DNA from: JACVRW01 sp035650215
GTDB lineage: Bacteria; Actinomycetota; Thermoleophilia; Solirubrobacterales; Thermoleophilaceae
Direction of reading: 5' to 3'
DNA length: 64,000 nucleotides
Assembly: GCA_035650215.1 (NCBI GenBank)
Contig: DASRIC010000002.1
Location: 1 to 64,000, forward strand
Positions within the stretch are counted from its first letter, which is position 1; each line of letters begins with the position of its first letter. The position numbers and the translations under genes were made by a program. Below are positions 29,722-38,500 of the stretch, one piece after another. Under the pieces are notes generated by a model. That model was not told the origin of the DNA and made no database searches. It worked only from the letters and a program-made list of their open reading frames with translations.

Positions 29722-31137
29722 ATGTCCAACCGCTCGCGTCGCGTCATCAAAGGCGCGTTCGTCCTGCTCTCCCTGGCCTGTCCGGCGGCCGCGTCCGCCG
29801 CGCCCGTGACCGTGAACCTGCGCGTGGAGGGGGCGACGTCAACGATCTTCGAAGGCCCGGTGGTCACCGACGTCCATCCGGTCACCACGCCGGCCGACGG
29901 TCAGCCGCGCACCTGTGACGGCTCGAGCGTCGGCGCGCCGTCAGGTCCCACAGCGATCGGCGCCCTCGACGATGGCGCCCGCGCGAACGGCTTCGCCTGG
30001 GACGCCCGCTGGGACTCGAGCTTCAGCGACTACTACCCGTTCCTGCGGGTCGGCCCGGACTCGATCGACTCGAGCAGCCACTACCTCGCGCTGTTCGTGA
30101 ACTGGGCCTTCGCGGAGGTCGGCGGCTGCGGCCAGCGCGTCGCACAGGCCGACGACGTGGTGTTCGCCTACGAGGACTTCGCGAGCTCGCCGCTGCTCCG
30201 CCTCAGCGGGCCCGCCACGGCGACCACGGGCGAGAGCGTCAGCTTCAGGGCGGTGGACGGCCTGGACGGCTCGCCCCAGGCGGGCGCGACCGTGGCGGGC
30301 GCGACCACGGGCGCCGACGGCGTGGCCACGGTCTCGTTTGCCGACGAGGGCATCTACCGGGTCAAGGCCGAGCGGCCTGGCGCGATCCGCTCGAACGCGG
30401 TGGTGCTGTGCGTCGACCCCGCCGGCGCGATCCCGTGCAGCTCGACCGACCGCGAGGCGCCGTCATTGCAGACCCCGTTCGGGGCGGGCGACCCGCGGCT
30501 CCCCGGGCGCGTGCTCGCCAGCACGGTCAGCCGATCGCGTACGCTGCTGGTCTCCTGGGCGGCCCAGGACGGCGCCGGGAGCGGTGTGGCGCACTCGTCG
30601 GTCGAGGTGAGCGAGGTCCATACCGGCGCCGCCGCCTCGCAAGCCGAGTGGAGGCCGCTCGTGGACAAGGCGCCGGTGAGCGGCGTTCACTTCCGCGGCG
30701 AGCGCGGCTCCGCCTACCGCTTCCGCATCAGCGCGACCGACCGGGCGCTCAACACCGCCACGGTGGTGACCGACCCCGTGCTGATGCCGGTCGACGACCG
30801 CGACCGCCGGCTGCTCCGGCTCTCGCGCGCGTGGAAGCGGGTCAGGGTCCCCGAGGCCTGGGGCCGGACCGTGGTACGGGCGAGCCGCCCCGGCGCGACG
30901 GCGCGGCTGCGCTTCGACGGCACGCAGGTGGCGCTCATCGGCCGCCGGCTGCCGCGCGGCGGCCGCCTTCAGGTCACGGTCGACGGCGAGAGCAGCGTCG
31001 TGCGCACACGGGGGCGCTCGGCCCAGCGTAGCGTGCTCTGGGTGTCGAGAAGGCTCGAAGCCGGCAGCCACTCCCTGCGGCTGCGCTCGCTCGGCGGCGG
31101 CCCGGTGGAGCTCGACGCGGTGGCGCCCTCGCCATGA
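29722..31137 (+). CDS. Exported DUF4430-like (transcobalamin beta-domain-like) protein, first gene of B12 operon
   Basis: 471 aa, ATG with AGGAAGGGG upstream. Signal peptide to about 26 (AAASA-APV). Residues about 27-152 resemble a DUF4430/transcobalamin-like module: VTVNLRVEGATSTIFEGPV at the start and SSHYLALFVNWAFAEVGGCG, then ADDVVFAYEDF at the end. Next come an Ig-like segment (about 155-235) with TGADGVATVSFADEGIYRV, a region resembling fibronectin/Ig (SWAAQDGAGSGVAHSSV), and a basic C-terminal beta domain. There is no membrane anchor. As the first gene behind the riboswitch it is probably an outer corrinoid-capture protein; binding is inferred. Confidence 0.85.
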   Translation: MSNRSRRVIKGAFVLLSLACPAAASAAPVTVNLRVEGATSTIFEGPVVTDVHPVTTPADGQPRTCDGSSVGAPSGPTAIGALDDGARANGFAWDARWDSSFSDYYPFLRVGPDSIDSSSHYLALFVNWAFAEVGGCGQRVAQADDVVFAYEDFASSPLLRLSGPATATTGESVSFRAVDGLDGSPQAGATVAGATTGADGVATVSFADEGIYRVKAERPGAIRSNAVVLCVDPAGAIPCSSTDREAPSLQTPFGAGDPRLPGRVLASTVSRSRTLLVSWAAQDGAGSGVAHSSVEVSEVHTGAAASQAEWRPLVDKAPVSGVHFRGERGSAYRFRISATDRALNTATVVTDPVLMPVDDRDRRLLRLSRAWKRVRVPEAWGRTVVRASRPGATARLRFDGTQVALIGRRLPRGGRLQVTVDGESSVVRTRGRSAQRSVLWVSRRLEAGSHSLRLRSLGGGPVELDAVAPSP

Positions 31138-31835
31138 GGGCGCGCGCACTGATCGTCGCTGCGATGGCGCTGACGGCGCTCGCCGCGCCCGCCGCCGCCA
31201 AGCCCCCCGTGATCGACCAGCTGGTGGTGTTCCGCAGCGGTGAGGCGCTGGCGAAACGCGTCTCCACGGCCGGCGTGCTGGTGCGCGCCGGCGGGCGCCG
31301 CTGCGCCGCCGGGGATGGCACGGCGCTGGCGGCGCTCGTCCGCAGCCGGCCGGGCCGCCTGGGAGTCCGCGACTTCGGCGCGTGCTCGCGGCGGCCGCGG
31401 GACGGCGCCGGGCTGTTCGTCCAGTCGATTCGGAACGACCGGAACTTCGGCCAGAACGGCTGGGTGTACAAGGTCGGAAGACGCGGCGCCACGGCGGGCG
31501 CGGCCGACCCGTCGGGACCGTTCGGCCGCGGGCGGATACGCGCCGGGCAGCGTGTCACCTGGTTCTTCTGCCGGCTCGTCGCCGGCGGCTGCCAGCGCAC
31601 GCTCGAGCTGCGGCTCACCTCGGAGCGCGGCGCGGTACTCGCCACCGTGCACGGCTACAACGACGAGGGCCGCGGTGTCGCTGTCGAGGGCGCGACCGTG
31701 CGCGCCGGCTCCACGACGGCGCTCACGGCCGCCGACGGCAACGCGCGTCTGACCCTTCCGCCCGGCGCGCACCGGGTGACCGCCACCAAGGACGGCCTCG
31801 TGCGGTCCTTCAGCGAACGGGTCGATGTGCCGTGA
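31134..31835 (+). CDS. Exported DUF4430-like protein, second gene of B12 operon
   Basis: 233 aa, ATG overlapping the previous stop (ATGA). Signal peptide to about 22 (PAAA-KPP). The central domain has the DUF4430-type core AGLFVQSIRNDRNFGQNGWV, then YKVGRRG and RAGQRVTWFFCRL, with paired cysteines. It is followed by a carboxypeptidase-regulatory-like beta module (VAVEGATVRAGSTTALTAAD ... ATKDGLVRSFS). It resembles the transcobalamin beta-domain family, whose fold closes over one face of cobalamin in animals. A role in surface corrinoid handling is inferred from the riboswitch operon. Confidence 0.82.
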   Translation: MRARALIVAAMALTALAAPAAAKPPVIDQLVVFRSGEALAKRVSTAGVLVRAGGRRCAAGDGTALAALVRSRPGRLGVRDFGACSRRPRDGAGLFVQSIRNDRNFGQNGWVYKVGRRGATAGAADPSGPFGRGRIRAGQRVTWFFCRLVAGGCQRTLELRLTSERGAVLATVHGYNDEGRGVAVEGATVRAGSTTALTAADGNARLTLPPGAHRVTATKDGLVRSFSERVDVP

Positions 31836-32770
31836 GGCGCGTCGTCGCCCTGCTCTGCGCGCTCGCCGCCGCAAGCGGCGCTGCCGGCTGCGGCCTCGGG
31901 GCGGGCGACGAGCAGGAGGGCGACGGCGTCCAGCTGCGAGTGACGCGCGACTTCGGTCGCACCGAGCTCGGCGCTGCGAGGCTCGCAAGCGTGCGCGAGG
32001 ACGAGACCGTGATGCGCGTGCTGCGCTCCCGCTTCGAGGTCGAGACGCGCTACGGCGGGCGCTTCGTTCAGTCGATCGACGGGCTCGAGGGCGGCGGCGC
32101 CGGGGGAGAGGTCGACTGGTTCTACTTCGTGAACGGCGTGGAGGGGGACGTGGGTGCGGCCGAGTTCGAGCTCTCGCCCGGCGACCGCGTGCAGTGGGAC
32201 CACCGCGATTGGGGAGCCACGATGCGCGTGCCCGCGATCGTGGGCGCCTTCCCCGAGCCGTTCCTGCACGGGCTGGAGGGCAAGCGCCGCCCCGTGCGGG
32301 TGGAGTGCGAGGAGTCGGGGTCGAGCGCCTGCGAGGCCGCGCGCGACCGGCTCGGCGCAGTGGGCGTGTCGACCTCGGGATCGTCGCTCGGCGCCCCCGG
32401 GACGGAGCGGGTGGTTCGCCTGGTGGTGGCGCGCTGGCCGGCCGCGCGGATCGTGCGCGGCGCGGCGGAGCTCGAGCAGGGGCCGGGCGAGAGTGGGGTG
32501 TTCGTCCGCTTCGCGCGTGACGGCAGCCGGGTCGACCTGCTCGACCCGCGCGGCGAGCCGTCCCGCACGGTGCGGCCCGGCGACGGGGTGGGCCTCGTGC
32601 TCGCGCTCGCCCCGCGCGAGGACGAGCTCGTGTGGCTCGTGACCGCGCTCGACGATCGCGGCGTGACCGCCGGGGTGCGCGCGCTCAGCGAGAGGCGATT
32701 GCGCGACGCGTTCGCAGTGGCCGTGACCGGTCGGACCGTCGAGAAGCTGCCGCTCGAGGGGGCGTCATGA
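31832..32770 (+). CDS. DUF4430 lipoprotein, third gene of B12 operon
   Basis: 312 aa, GTG overlapping the previous stop. Lipobox SGAAGC with lipidated Cys20. Residues about 33-130 are the clearest DUF4430 domain of the three: LRVTRDFGRTELGAARL, ETVMRVLRSRFEVETRYGG, VDWFYFVNGVEGDVGAAEF and GDRVQWDHRDW. The remaining 180 residues form an additional domain with two cysteines (VECEESGSSACEA) and a terminal alpha/beta part that I cannot classify. Anchored to the outer membrane face, it would sit next to the S-component/toroid protein. Its stop overlaps ecfT as ATGA. Confidence 0.87.
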   Translation: MRRVVALLCALAAASGAAGCGLGAGDEQEGDGVQLRVTRDFGRTELGAARLASVREDETVMRVLRSRFEVETRYGGRFVQSIDGLEGGGAGGEVDWFYFVNGVEGDVGAAEFELSPGDRVQWDHRDWGATMRVPAIVGAFPEPFLHGLEGKRRPVRVECEESGSSACEAARDRLGAVGVSTSGSSLGAPGTERVVRLVVARWPAARIVRGAAELEQGPGESGVFVRFARDGSRVDLLDPRGEPSRTVRPGDGVGLVLALAPREDELVWLVTALDDRGVTAGVRALSERRLRDAFAVAVTGRTVEKLPLEGAS

Positions 32771-33648
32771 GCCTCGTGCCCGTCTACCGCAGCCGGCCGA
32801 GCCCCCTCCACGCAGCGCGCGCAGCCGTGGGCGTGGCCTTCTGCTGCTCGCTCGCGCTCGTGGGCGCGCTCTACCGCCATCCGCTCGTGCTCGCCTCCGC
32901 GCTCGGCGCCACGGTGCTCGCGGGTGTGGCGGCGGGGGTGGGGCGGGAGATTCGCCGCTCGCTCAAGCTCGCGTTGCCGCTCGCGCTCCTCATCGCGATC
33001 GTCAACCCGATCGTGTACTCCGGCGGCGACACGCTGCTCGTGCGCGGCGGCGAAATGCTCGGCCGGCGGGTGGACATCACGCTCGAGGCCACGGTCGCGG
33101 GGGCGCTCGGCGGCCTGCGCGTGGTGGTGTGCGTGGTGGCCCTCGGCCTGCTGTCGGCAGCCGTCGATCCCGACGAGCTGCTGCGGCTGTTCCGCCGCAT
33201 CTCGTTCCGCTCTGCCCTCACGGCCTCGCTCGCGACCCGGCTCGTGCCGGTGCTGGCGCGCGACGCCACGCGCATGGGCGACGCGGCGCGCTGCCGCCCC
33301 AACCCGCCGGGCAGGCTCGCGGTGGCGCGCGCGGCGATCGCGGGAGCGCTCGACCGCGCGGTCGACGTCGCCGCCGCGCTCGAGGTGCGCGGCTACGCGC
33401 TCGGCGGCCGGCCCCCGCGCCGGCGGCGCCCGTGGTCGCGGCACGACCTGCGCGTGGCGGGCGCGGCGCTCGCGATCGCGCTGGTGGCGCTCGGCGGCAA
33501 GGTCGCGGGCCTCGCACAGGTGGAGACCTATCCGACGATCGCGATCGACCTCGGGCCGCCGGAGCTCGTGCTGAGCTGCGCGCTGCTCACCTTCGCCGTG
33601 CTCCCGTTCGCCGGCCGCGGCGCCCGGAGCGGGGTGGCGAATGCCTGA
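32767..33648 (+). CDS. ecfT: ECF transporter transmembrane coupling protein
   Basis: 293 aa. The T-component of an energy-coupling-factor importer. It has N-terminal hydrophobic helices, a cytoplasmic helical region with the coupling segments (AVDPDELLRLFRRISFRSAL, ARDATRMGDAARCR and AALEVRGYALGG, matching the two Ala-Arg-Gly-type motifs), and C-terminal helices. It links ATP hydrolysis to toppling of the S-component. It overlaps both neighbours (4 and 8 nt). The cobalamin riboswitch and the specialised S-component suggest it is dedicated to B12, not a shared module. Confidence 0.9.
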   Translation: MSLVPVYRSRPSPLHAARAAVGVAFCCSLALVGALYRHPLVLASALGATVLAGVAAGVGREIRRSLKLALPLALLIAIVNPIVYSGGDTLLVRGGEMLGRRVDITLEATVAGALGGLRVVVCVVALGLLSAAVDPDELLRLFRRISFRSALTASLATRLVPVLARDATRMGDAARCRPNPPGRLAVARAAIAGALDRAVDVAAALEVRGYALGGRPPRRRRPWSRHDLRVAGAALAIALVALGGKVAGLAQVETYPTIAIDLGPPELVLSCALLTFAVLPFAGRGARSGVANA

Positions 33649-35278
33649 GCCGCTGGCAAGCGCAGAGCGCTTCTCCTACCGCTATCCGGACGCCCTCGGC
33701 ATGGCGCTCAGCGACGTGTCGGTCACGCTCGAGCCCGGCACGTTCACGCTGCTGGCGGGCGTGTCCGGCTCCGGCAAGTCGACGCTTCTGGGCGCGCTCT
33801 GCGGCCTCGTGCCGCACTTCCACGGCGGCGAGGCGAGCGGCTCGCTCGAGGTCGCCGGCCTCGACGTGCGCGAGCACGGGCCGGGCGAGCTGGCGGCGGT
33901 CTGCGGCACCGTGCTCCAGGAGCCCGAGGCGCAGGTGGTGATGGGCGGCGTGCGGGCCGAGCTCGAGCTGCCGCTCGAGCACCGCCGGGAGTCCGCCGCG
34001 GCGATGGCCCGCGCCGTGGAGGAGACGGCGCTCTCGCTCGGCGTCGGGCATCTGCTGGAGCGCCGCACCGACACGCTCTCGGGCGGCGAGCTCCAGCGCG
34101 TGGCGATCGCCGCCGCGATGGTCCATGCGCCGCGCCTGCTCCTGCTCGACGAGCCCACCTCGCAGCTCGACCCGGTGGCGGGCGACGAGCTCGTCTGGCT
34201 GCTTCGCCGTTTAAACGAGGACTGGGGCACCGCGGTGGTGGTGGCCGAGCACCGGATCGAGCGCTGCCTGCCGGCCGCCGACCGGGTGATCGCGATGATC
34301 GACGGCCGGGTGGCGTGCGACGCGCCGCCGGCCGGCTTCCTCGAGTGGGCGGCCGAGCGCGCGCCGGCGCTCGTGACCCCGGGCGGGCGGATGTTCTCCC
34401 TCGCCGGCCTCTCGCCGCCGCCCGCGTCCGTGAAGCAGGCGCGCGCCGGGCTGCGCGCCGCCGGGCTGGAGGCCCCACTGCGGCGCGAGCCGCCTGCCCG
34501 GCCGTCGGGCGGGGCCGGCGACGGGGGCTTCCTTCGGCGGCTGCTCCGCCGGGATGAAAGCGCCCCGCCGGCACTCGCCTTCAGGGAGGTCTGGCACGAG
34601 ATCGAGGACGGCCCCGTGGTGCTGCGCGGGGTGTCGCTCGCACTTACCGCCGGCGAGCGGGTGGCGCTGATGGGCCGCAACGGCGCCGGCAAAAGTACGC
34701 TGCTGCGCCTCGCCAAGGGGCTCGCGGAGCCCACGCGCGGGCGCGTCGAGCGCGCCGGCGAGGTGGCGCTGCTGCTCCAGAACCCGGGCGACTATCTGAT
34801 CCACGAGCACGCGGTGGACGACGCGGGCCCCGAGGGCGTGGCGAGCGCCGGGCTCGCCGGGCGGGAAGAGGCGAACCCACGCGACCTCTCGGGCGGGGAG
34901 CGTCAGCGACTCGCGCTCGAGGTGGTTCTGGCCGGCGGGCGCTGCGCGGCGGTGCTGCTCGACGAGCCCACCCGCGGGATGGACCGCATCCATCGCGACG
35001 AGCTCACGGCGCGCATCGAGGAGCTGACGCGCGGTGGCGCCGCGGTGGTGGTGGCCACGCACGACAGCGAGTTCGCGTCGGCGTTCGCCGATCGCGTGGT
35101 GCTGCTCGGGCAGGGCGTGACGATCGCCGACGGGCCGCCGGACGATGTGCTTTCGGGCGGCCGTCACTTCTCGACCGAGGTGGCGCGCATCAGCGACGGC
35201 GCCGCGCTCACGCCCGAGGCCGGTGCCGCCGCCGTGGCGCGGGCGCGAGCGCGCTCGATCGAGGAGGTGGAGGCATGA
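33641..35278 (+). CDS. ECF transporter ATPase, both ABC domains fused
   Basis: 545 aa. Two ABC ATPases in one chain. Domain 1: Walker A GVSGSGKST (40-48), LSGGE (146-150), LLLLDEPTSQLD. Domain 2: GRNGAGKST (345-353), LSGGE (416-420), AVLLDEPTRGMD and the switch VATHDSEFA. Between them is a 60-residue Pro/Ala/Arg-rich linker (about 250-310). It hydrolyses ATP in the cytosol to drive the EcfT/S-component complex. Many ECF systems use separate EcfA and EcfA' proteins; here they are fused. Confidence 0.93.
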   Translation: MPEPLASAERFSYRYPDALGMALSDVSVTLEPGTFTLLAGVSGSGKSTLLGALCGLVPHFHGGEASGSLEVAGLDVREHGPGELAAVCGTVLQEPEAQVVMGGVRAELELPLEHRRESAAAMARAVEETALSLGVGHLLERRTDTLSGGELQRVAIAAAMVHAPRLLLLDEPTSQLDPVAGDELVWLLRRLNEDWGTAVVVAEHRIERCLPAADRVIAMIDGRVACDAPPAGFLEWAAERAPALVTPGGRMFSLAGLSPPPASVKQARAGLRAAGLEAPLRREPPARPSGGAGDGGFLRRLLRRDESAPPALAFREVWHEIEDGPVVLRGVSLALTAGERVALMGRNGAGKSTLLRLAKGLAEPTRGRVERAGEVALLLQNPGDYLIHEHAVDDAGPEGVASAGLAGREEANPRDLSGGERQRLALEVVLAGGRCAAVLLDEPTRGMDRIHRDELTARIEELTRGGAAVVVATHDSEFASAFADRVVLLGQGVTIADGPPDDVLSGGRHFSTEVARISDGAALTPEAGAAAVARARARSIEEVEA

Positions 35279-37152
35279 CCTGGCAGGCCGCGTCGTTCGT
35301 GTTGCTCGCCGTTGCGGTGGCCGCCGGCTTCGCCTGGTACGAGCGCGATCGCCCGCCGTCGCGGGTGCTCGCCCTCGTGGCGGCGCTCGCCGCGCTCGCG
35401 GTGGTGGGCCGGCTCGCCTTCGCCGCGGTGCCAAACGTGAAGCCGACCACCGACATCGTGCTGTTCGCGGGCTTCGCGCTCGGCGCCCTGCCCGGTTTCG
35501 CGGTGGGCGCGGTGACGGCGATCGTGTCGAACATCTTCCTCTCGCAGGGGCCCTGGACCGTCTGGCAGATGGCGGGCTGGGGCGCCGTGGGGGTGGGCGG
35601 CGCGCTGCTCGCGCGCATCCTGCGCGGGCGCGAGCCCAGCCGGCTGGTGCTAGCGGCGGCGTGCGGGCTCGCGGGGCTGGCCTTCGGCGCCTGGATGGAC
35701 GTGTACCAGTGGACGCTTGGCGCGCGGCAGGACCTCGACTCCTACCTGGTGGTGGCCGCGAGCTCGCTGCCGTACAACCTCGCGCACGCCATGGGGAACG
35801 TGGTGTTCTGCCTCCTGATCGGGCCGGCGTTCGTGCGGGCGCTCGAGCGCTACCGGCGCCGCCTCGAGGTGCGCTGGCCGGCGCCGGCGGGCGCGGCCGC
35901 CGGCTGCCTGCTGCTTGCCGTGACGATCGCGGGCTTCGCTTTGCCGCAGCCCGCGCTCGCCGCCACGACCGCGGACCGGGCCGAGCGCTACCTGCTGCGC
36001 GCGCAGAACCCCGACGGCGGCTTCGGCGCCGCGCCGGGCCAGAGCTCGTCGCCGCTCTACACGGGCTGGACCGGGCTCGGCCTGGCGGCGGCCGGCCGCA
36101 ACCCGGTCGACGTCGAGCGGCGCGGGGGGCGCTCGATCGTGGGCTTCGTGAGGCGGGCGCGCGGGCGCGCGGACATCGGCGAGGTGGAGCGGACGGTGCT
36201 GCTCCTGCGCAGCGCCGGGATCGATCCGCGGCGCTTCGGCGGCCGCAACCTGCTGGCGGCGATCGAGCGCCGCCGCCGGGCCGACGGCTCGATCGCCGGC
36301 TTCGTGAGCTACACGGCCTTCGGCATTCTCGCGCTGCGCGCGTCAGGGGAGCCCGCCGGCGCCGCGACGGTCGCCTGGCTCGTGCGCAACCAGAACGGGG
36401 ACGGCGGCTTCGGGGTGGCCACCTCCTCGGGCAGCGACGCCGACATGACCGGCGCCGCGCTCCAGGCGCTCGCCGCCGTGCGCCGCGGCCGCGGCGCGGC
36501 GGCCCGCCGCGCCCTGGGCTGGCTCCGCTCGGCTCAGAACGGCGACGGCGGCTTCGGGCAGATGCCGGGTCGCAGCTCGAACGCGCAGTCGACCGCCTAC
36601 GCGGTGCAGGGGCTGGTGGCGGTCGGGGCGCGCTCGCGGGCGGCCGGCCGGGCGCTCGCCTACCTGCGCGGCCTGGCGCGGCGGGACGGGAGCATCGCCT
36701 ACTCGCGAACGAGCTCGCAGACACCGGTCTGGGTGACCGCCCAAGCGCTCATGGCGCTGCGCCGCACCGCGCTGCCGATCGGGGCGGTGGCGCGAGCGCC
36801 GCGGGGACGCCGTTCGCCCAAGCCCGCAGCGGCGGCGGCGACACCGGCTCACCCCGACGGTCGCTCCCGAGTCGGCGCGGGAGAGCCGAGGACCGCGGAG
36901 CGCCCGCCGAAGGAGAACGAACCAAAGTCCAGCGCGAGCGGCCGCCTCGGCGAGCCGGCCGCCGGCCCGGGCGCCGCGCGCGACACGGCCTTTGCGATCG
37001 ACCCGGCCCCGGCGTCCCGGAGGGCAGCCGCTGCGGCCGCTCCCACAGGCGGCGGAGACGCCGGCCCGTCCCCGCTGCTTTTCGCGGTGCTCCTTGGAGC
37101 CCTGCTGGCGGCGGCGCTCGCGGTATGGCGGCGCCGGCGGCTCAGCCGATAG
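35275..37152 (+). CDS. ECF S-component fused to an extracellular alpha/alpha-toroid (intrinsic-factor-like) domain
   Basis: 625 aa, ATG overlapping the ATPase stop. Residues 1-195 are six helices of an S-component, with TDIVLFAGFALGALPGFAVGAV and AHAMGNVVFCLLIG. Helix 7 (about 204-222) ends like a signal peptide (PALA-ATTADRAE). Residues 233-500 are toroid repeats of the prenyltransferase/terpene-cyclase/transcobalamin alpha fold: NPDGGFG (245), NGDGGFG (374 and 422) and DGSI (337 and 471), each followed by a helix pair. Then a Pro/Ala/Arg-rich linker and a C-terminal helix (601-617) with RRRR. The topology places the toroid outside. It probably captures corrinoid and hands it to the transmembrane part; the substrate is inferred from the riboswitch. 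Confidence 0.87.
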   Translation: MTWQAASFVLLAVAVAAGFAWYERDRPPSRVLALVAALAALAVVGRLAFAAVPNVKPTTDIVLFAGFALGALPGFAVGAVTAIVSNIFLSQGPWTVWQMAGWGAVGVGGALLARILRGREPSRLVLAAACGLAGLAFGAWMDVYQWTLGARQDLDSYLVVAASSLPYNLAHAMGNVVFCLLIGPAFVRALERYRRRLEVRWPAPAGAAAGCLLLAVTIAGFALPQPALAATTADRAERYLLRAQNPDGGFGAAPGQSSSPLYTGWTGLGLAAAGRNPVDVERRGGRSIVGFVRRARGRADIGEVERTVLLLRSAGIDPRRFGGRNLLAAIERRRRADGSIAGFVSYTAFGILALRASGEPAGAATVAWLVRNQNGDGGFGVATSSGSDADMTGAALQALAAVRRGRGAAARRALGWLRSAQNGDGGFGQMPGRSSNAQSTAYAVQGLVAVGARSRAAGRALAYLRGLARRDGSIAYSRTSSQTPVWVTAQALMALRRTALPIGAVARAPRGRRSPKPAAAAATPAHPDGRSRVGAGEPRTAERPPKENEPKSSASGRLGEPAAGPGAARDTAFAIDPAPASRRAAAAAAPTGGGDAGPSPLLFAVLLGALLAAALAVWRRRRLSR

Positions 37153-37969
37153 CGCGCCCGATCAGGCGGTCCATCACCCGCGCGGGCAGGACGGCGGCCA
37201 GCCGGACGCGCAGCTTGGCGTCGCGCCCCACCAGGTAGCGGGCCCGCGGCCTGCTCGACGTGAGCGCCTCGCCGATCGCCTCGGCCACCACGCGCGGCTC
37301 GATGCCGCTCTCGGTCTCGATCCTCACAGTCTGTTTGCGCACGGCCTCGATGGTGCGCCCGTACAGGCGCTCGGCCTCCGGCGGCAGCTCCGCCAGGATC
37401 TCGTCGGCAAGGCGGTTGCTCGTGTCCCAGATCCGCGTCTTCACGCCGCCGGGCTCGATCACGATCACGTCGACTCCGTGCGCCCGCAGCTCGCGCCGCA
37501 GGGAGTCGCTCGCTCCCTCGAGCCCGAACTTCGAGGCGTTGTAGGCGCCGAGCAGGGGTAGCGCCACGCGGCCGCCGATCGAGCTCACGTTCACGATCCG
37601 GCCGCGCGCCGCGCGCAGGGACGGAAGAAAGGCCTGGGTGACCGCCAGCTGGCCCACGAGGTTGACCTCGAGCTGGTGCCGGAAGCGATCGAGCGGCAGG
37701 AACTCGAGCGGCGCCGCCACCCCGATACCCGCGTTGTTCACGAGCCCCGCGAGCGGAGCGTCGCCAAGCGCCTCCCGGGCGGCGGCGATCGTGCTCGCGT
37801 CCGTCACGTCGAGCTGTACGGCGCGCAGGCCCTCGGCGCGCAGCCGCTCGGCGTCCTCGTCCTTGCGCACGGCTCCGACGGCGTCGAAGCCGAGCTCCGC
37901 GAGGTGAAGCGCGGTCACGTGGCCGATCCCGCTCGAGGCGCCGGTGACCAGCACGGTTCCGGAGGGCAT
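37142..37969 (-). CDS. Short-chain dehydrogenase/reductase
   Basis: 275 aa, classical SDR. NAD(P)-binding TGASSGIG near the N-terminus, VNNAGIG, catalytic Ser in IVNVSSIGG and YNASK (Tyr/Lys). The AVRKDEDAERL segment after beta-2 suggests NADP preference. The C-terminal 60 residues (ARYLVGRDAKLRVRLAAVLPARVMDRLIG) are basic and amphipathic, like members that associate with membranes and act on lipids or retinoids. Substrate unknown. It overlaps the S-component gene tail-to-tail by 11 bp and is divergent from the nitroreductase. Confidence 0.92.
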   Translation of the reverse strand: MPSGTVLVTGASSGIGHVTALHLAELGFDAVGAVRKDEDAERLRAEGLRAVQLDVTDASTIAAAREALGDAPLAGLVNNAGIGVAAPLEFLPLDRFRHQLEVNLVGQLAVTQAFLPSLRAARGRIVNVSSIGGRVALPLLGAYNASKFGLEGASDSLRRELRAHGVDVIVIEPGGVKTRIWDTSNRLADEILAELPPEAERLYGRTIEAVRKQTVRIETESGIEPRVVAEAIGEALTSSRPRARYLVGRDAKLRVRLAAVLPARVMDRLIGRAIG

Positions 37970-37990
37970 GTTGCGAGACTACCCGGGCCG

Positions 37991-38500
37991 ATGGAGCTGG
38001 CCGACGCAATCAGGACCCGGCGCACGCACAAGGCCTACGCGCCCGAGCCGGTCGAGCGCGAGCTGCTCGACGAGCTGTTCGAGCTCGCGCGCTGGGCGCC
38101 CAACCATCACGTCACGAACCCGTGGCGCTTTCGCGTGCTCGGCCCGGATTCGCTCGCCCGGCTGAAGGAGGCGGCCGGGGCCGAGGCCGCCGCCAAGCTC
38201 GAGCGCGCGCCCACCCTCGTGGTGGCCTCGGCGGCTCAGAGCGGCGACCCGGTGCAGGACGAGGAGGATGTCTGCGCGGCGGCGGTCGCCAGCTACATCG
38301 TGTTGCTCGCAGCCCACGACCGTGGTCTGGCGGGCTACTGGCGCACGCCCGAGGTGCTGCGGCGCCCGGACGGACGCGCGGCCGTCGGCGTGGGTGAGGA
38401 CGAGCACGTGATCGGCCTCCTCCACCTCGGCCGGGCACGGCAGGAGAAGTCGCCGCCCGAGCGGCAGGCTCCGGCCGACTTCGTAACGTACCTTCCGTGA
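37991..38500 (+). CDS. Nitroreductase family protein
   Basis: 169 aa, ATG 37991. A small nitroreductase-fold flavoprotein: the opening ELADAIRTRRTHKAYAPEPV carries the RRT..... FMN-phosphate site, followed by LARWAPNHHVTNPWRF, VVASAAQS, and the C-terminal HVIGLLHLGRA. Members reduce nitro groups, quinones or enones with NAD(P)H. It is shorter than E. coli NfsB and resembles the YdjA-type. It overlaps glpD as GTGA, so the two are coexpressed. Confidence 0.88.
   Translation: MELADAIRTRRTHKAYAPEPVERELLDELFELARWAPNHHVTNPWRFRVLGPDSLARLKEAAGAEAAAKLERAPTLVVASAAQSGDPVQDEEDVCAAAVASYIVLLAAHDRGLAGYWRTPEVLRRPDGRAAVGVGEDEHVIGLLHLGRARQEKSPPERQAPADFVTYLP

Noticed and set aside
34211..36724. 837-aa open frame antisense to the ECF ATPase and S-component
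   Set aside because: Shadow of two genes with complete family motifs on the plus strand.
36057..37140. Terpene cyclase or prenyltransferase enzyme within the S-component fusion
   Set aside because: Toroid repeats are present, but I see no DxDD or zinc ligand set, and the B12 riboswitch context favours the transcobalamin-type version of the fold.
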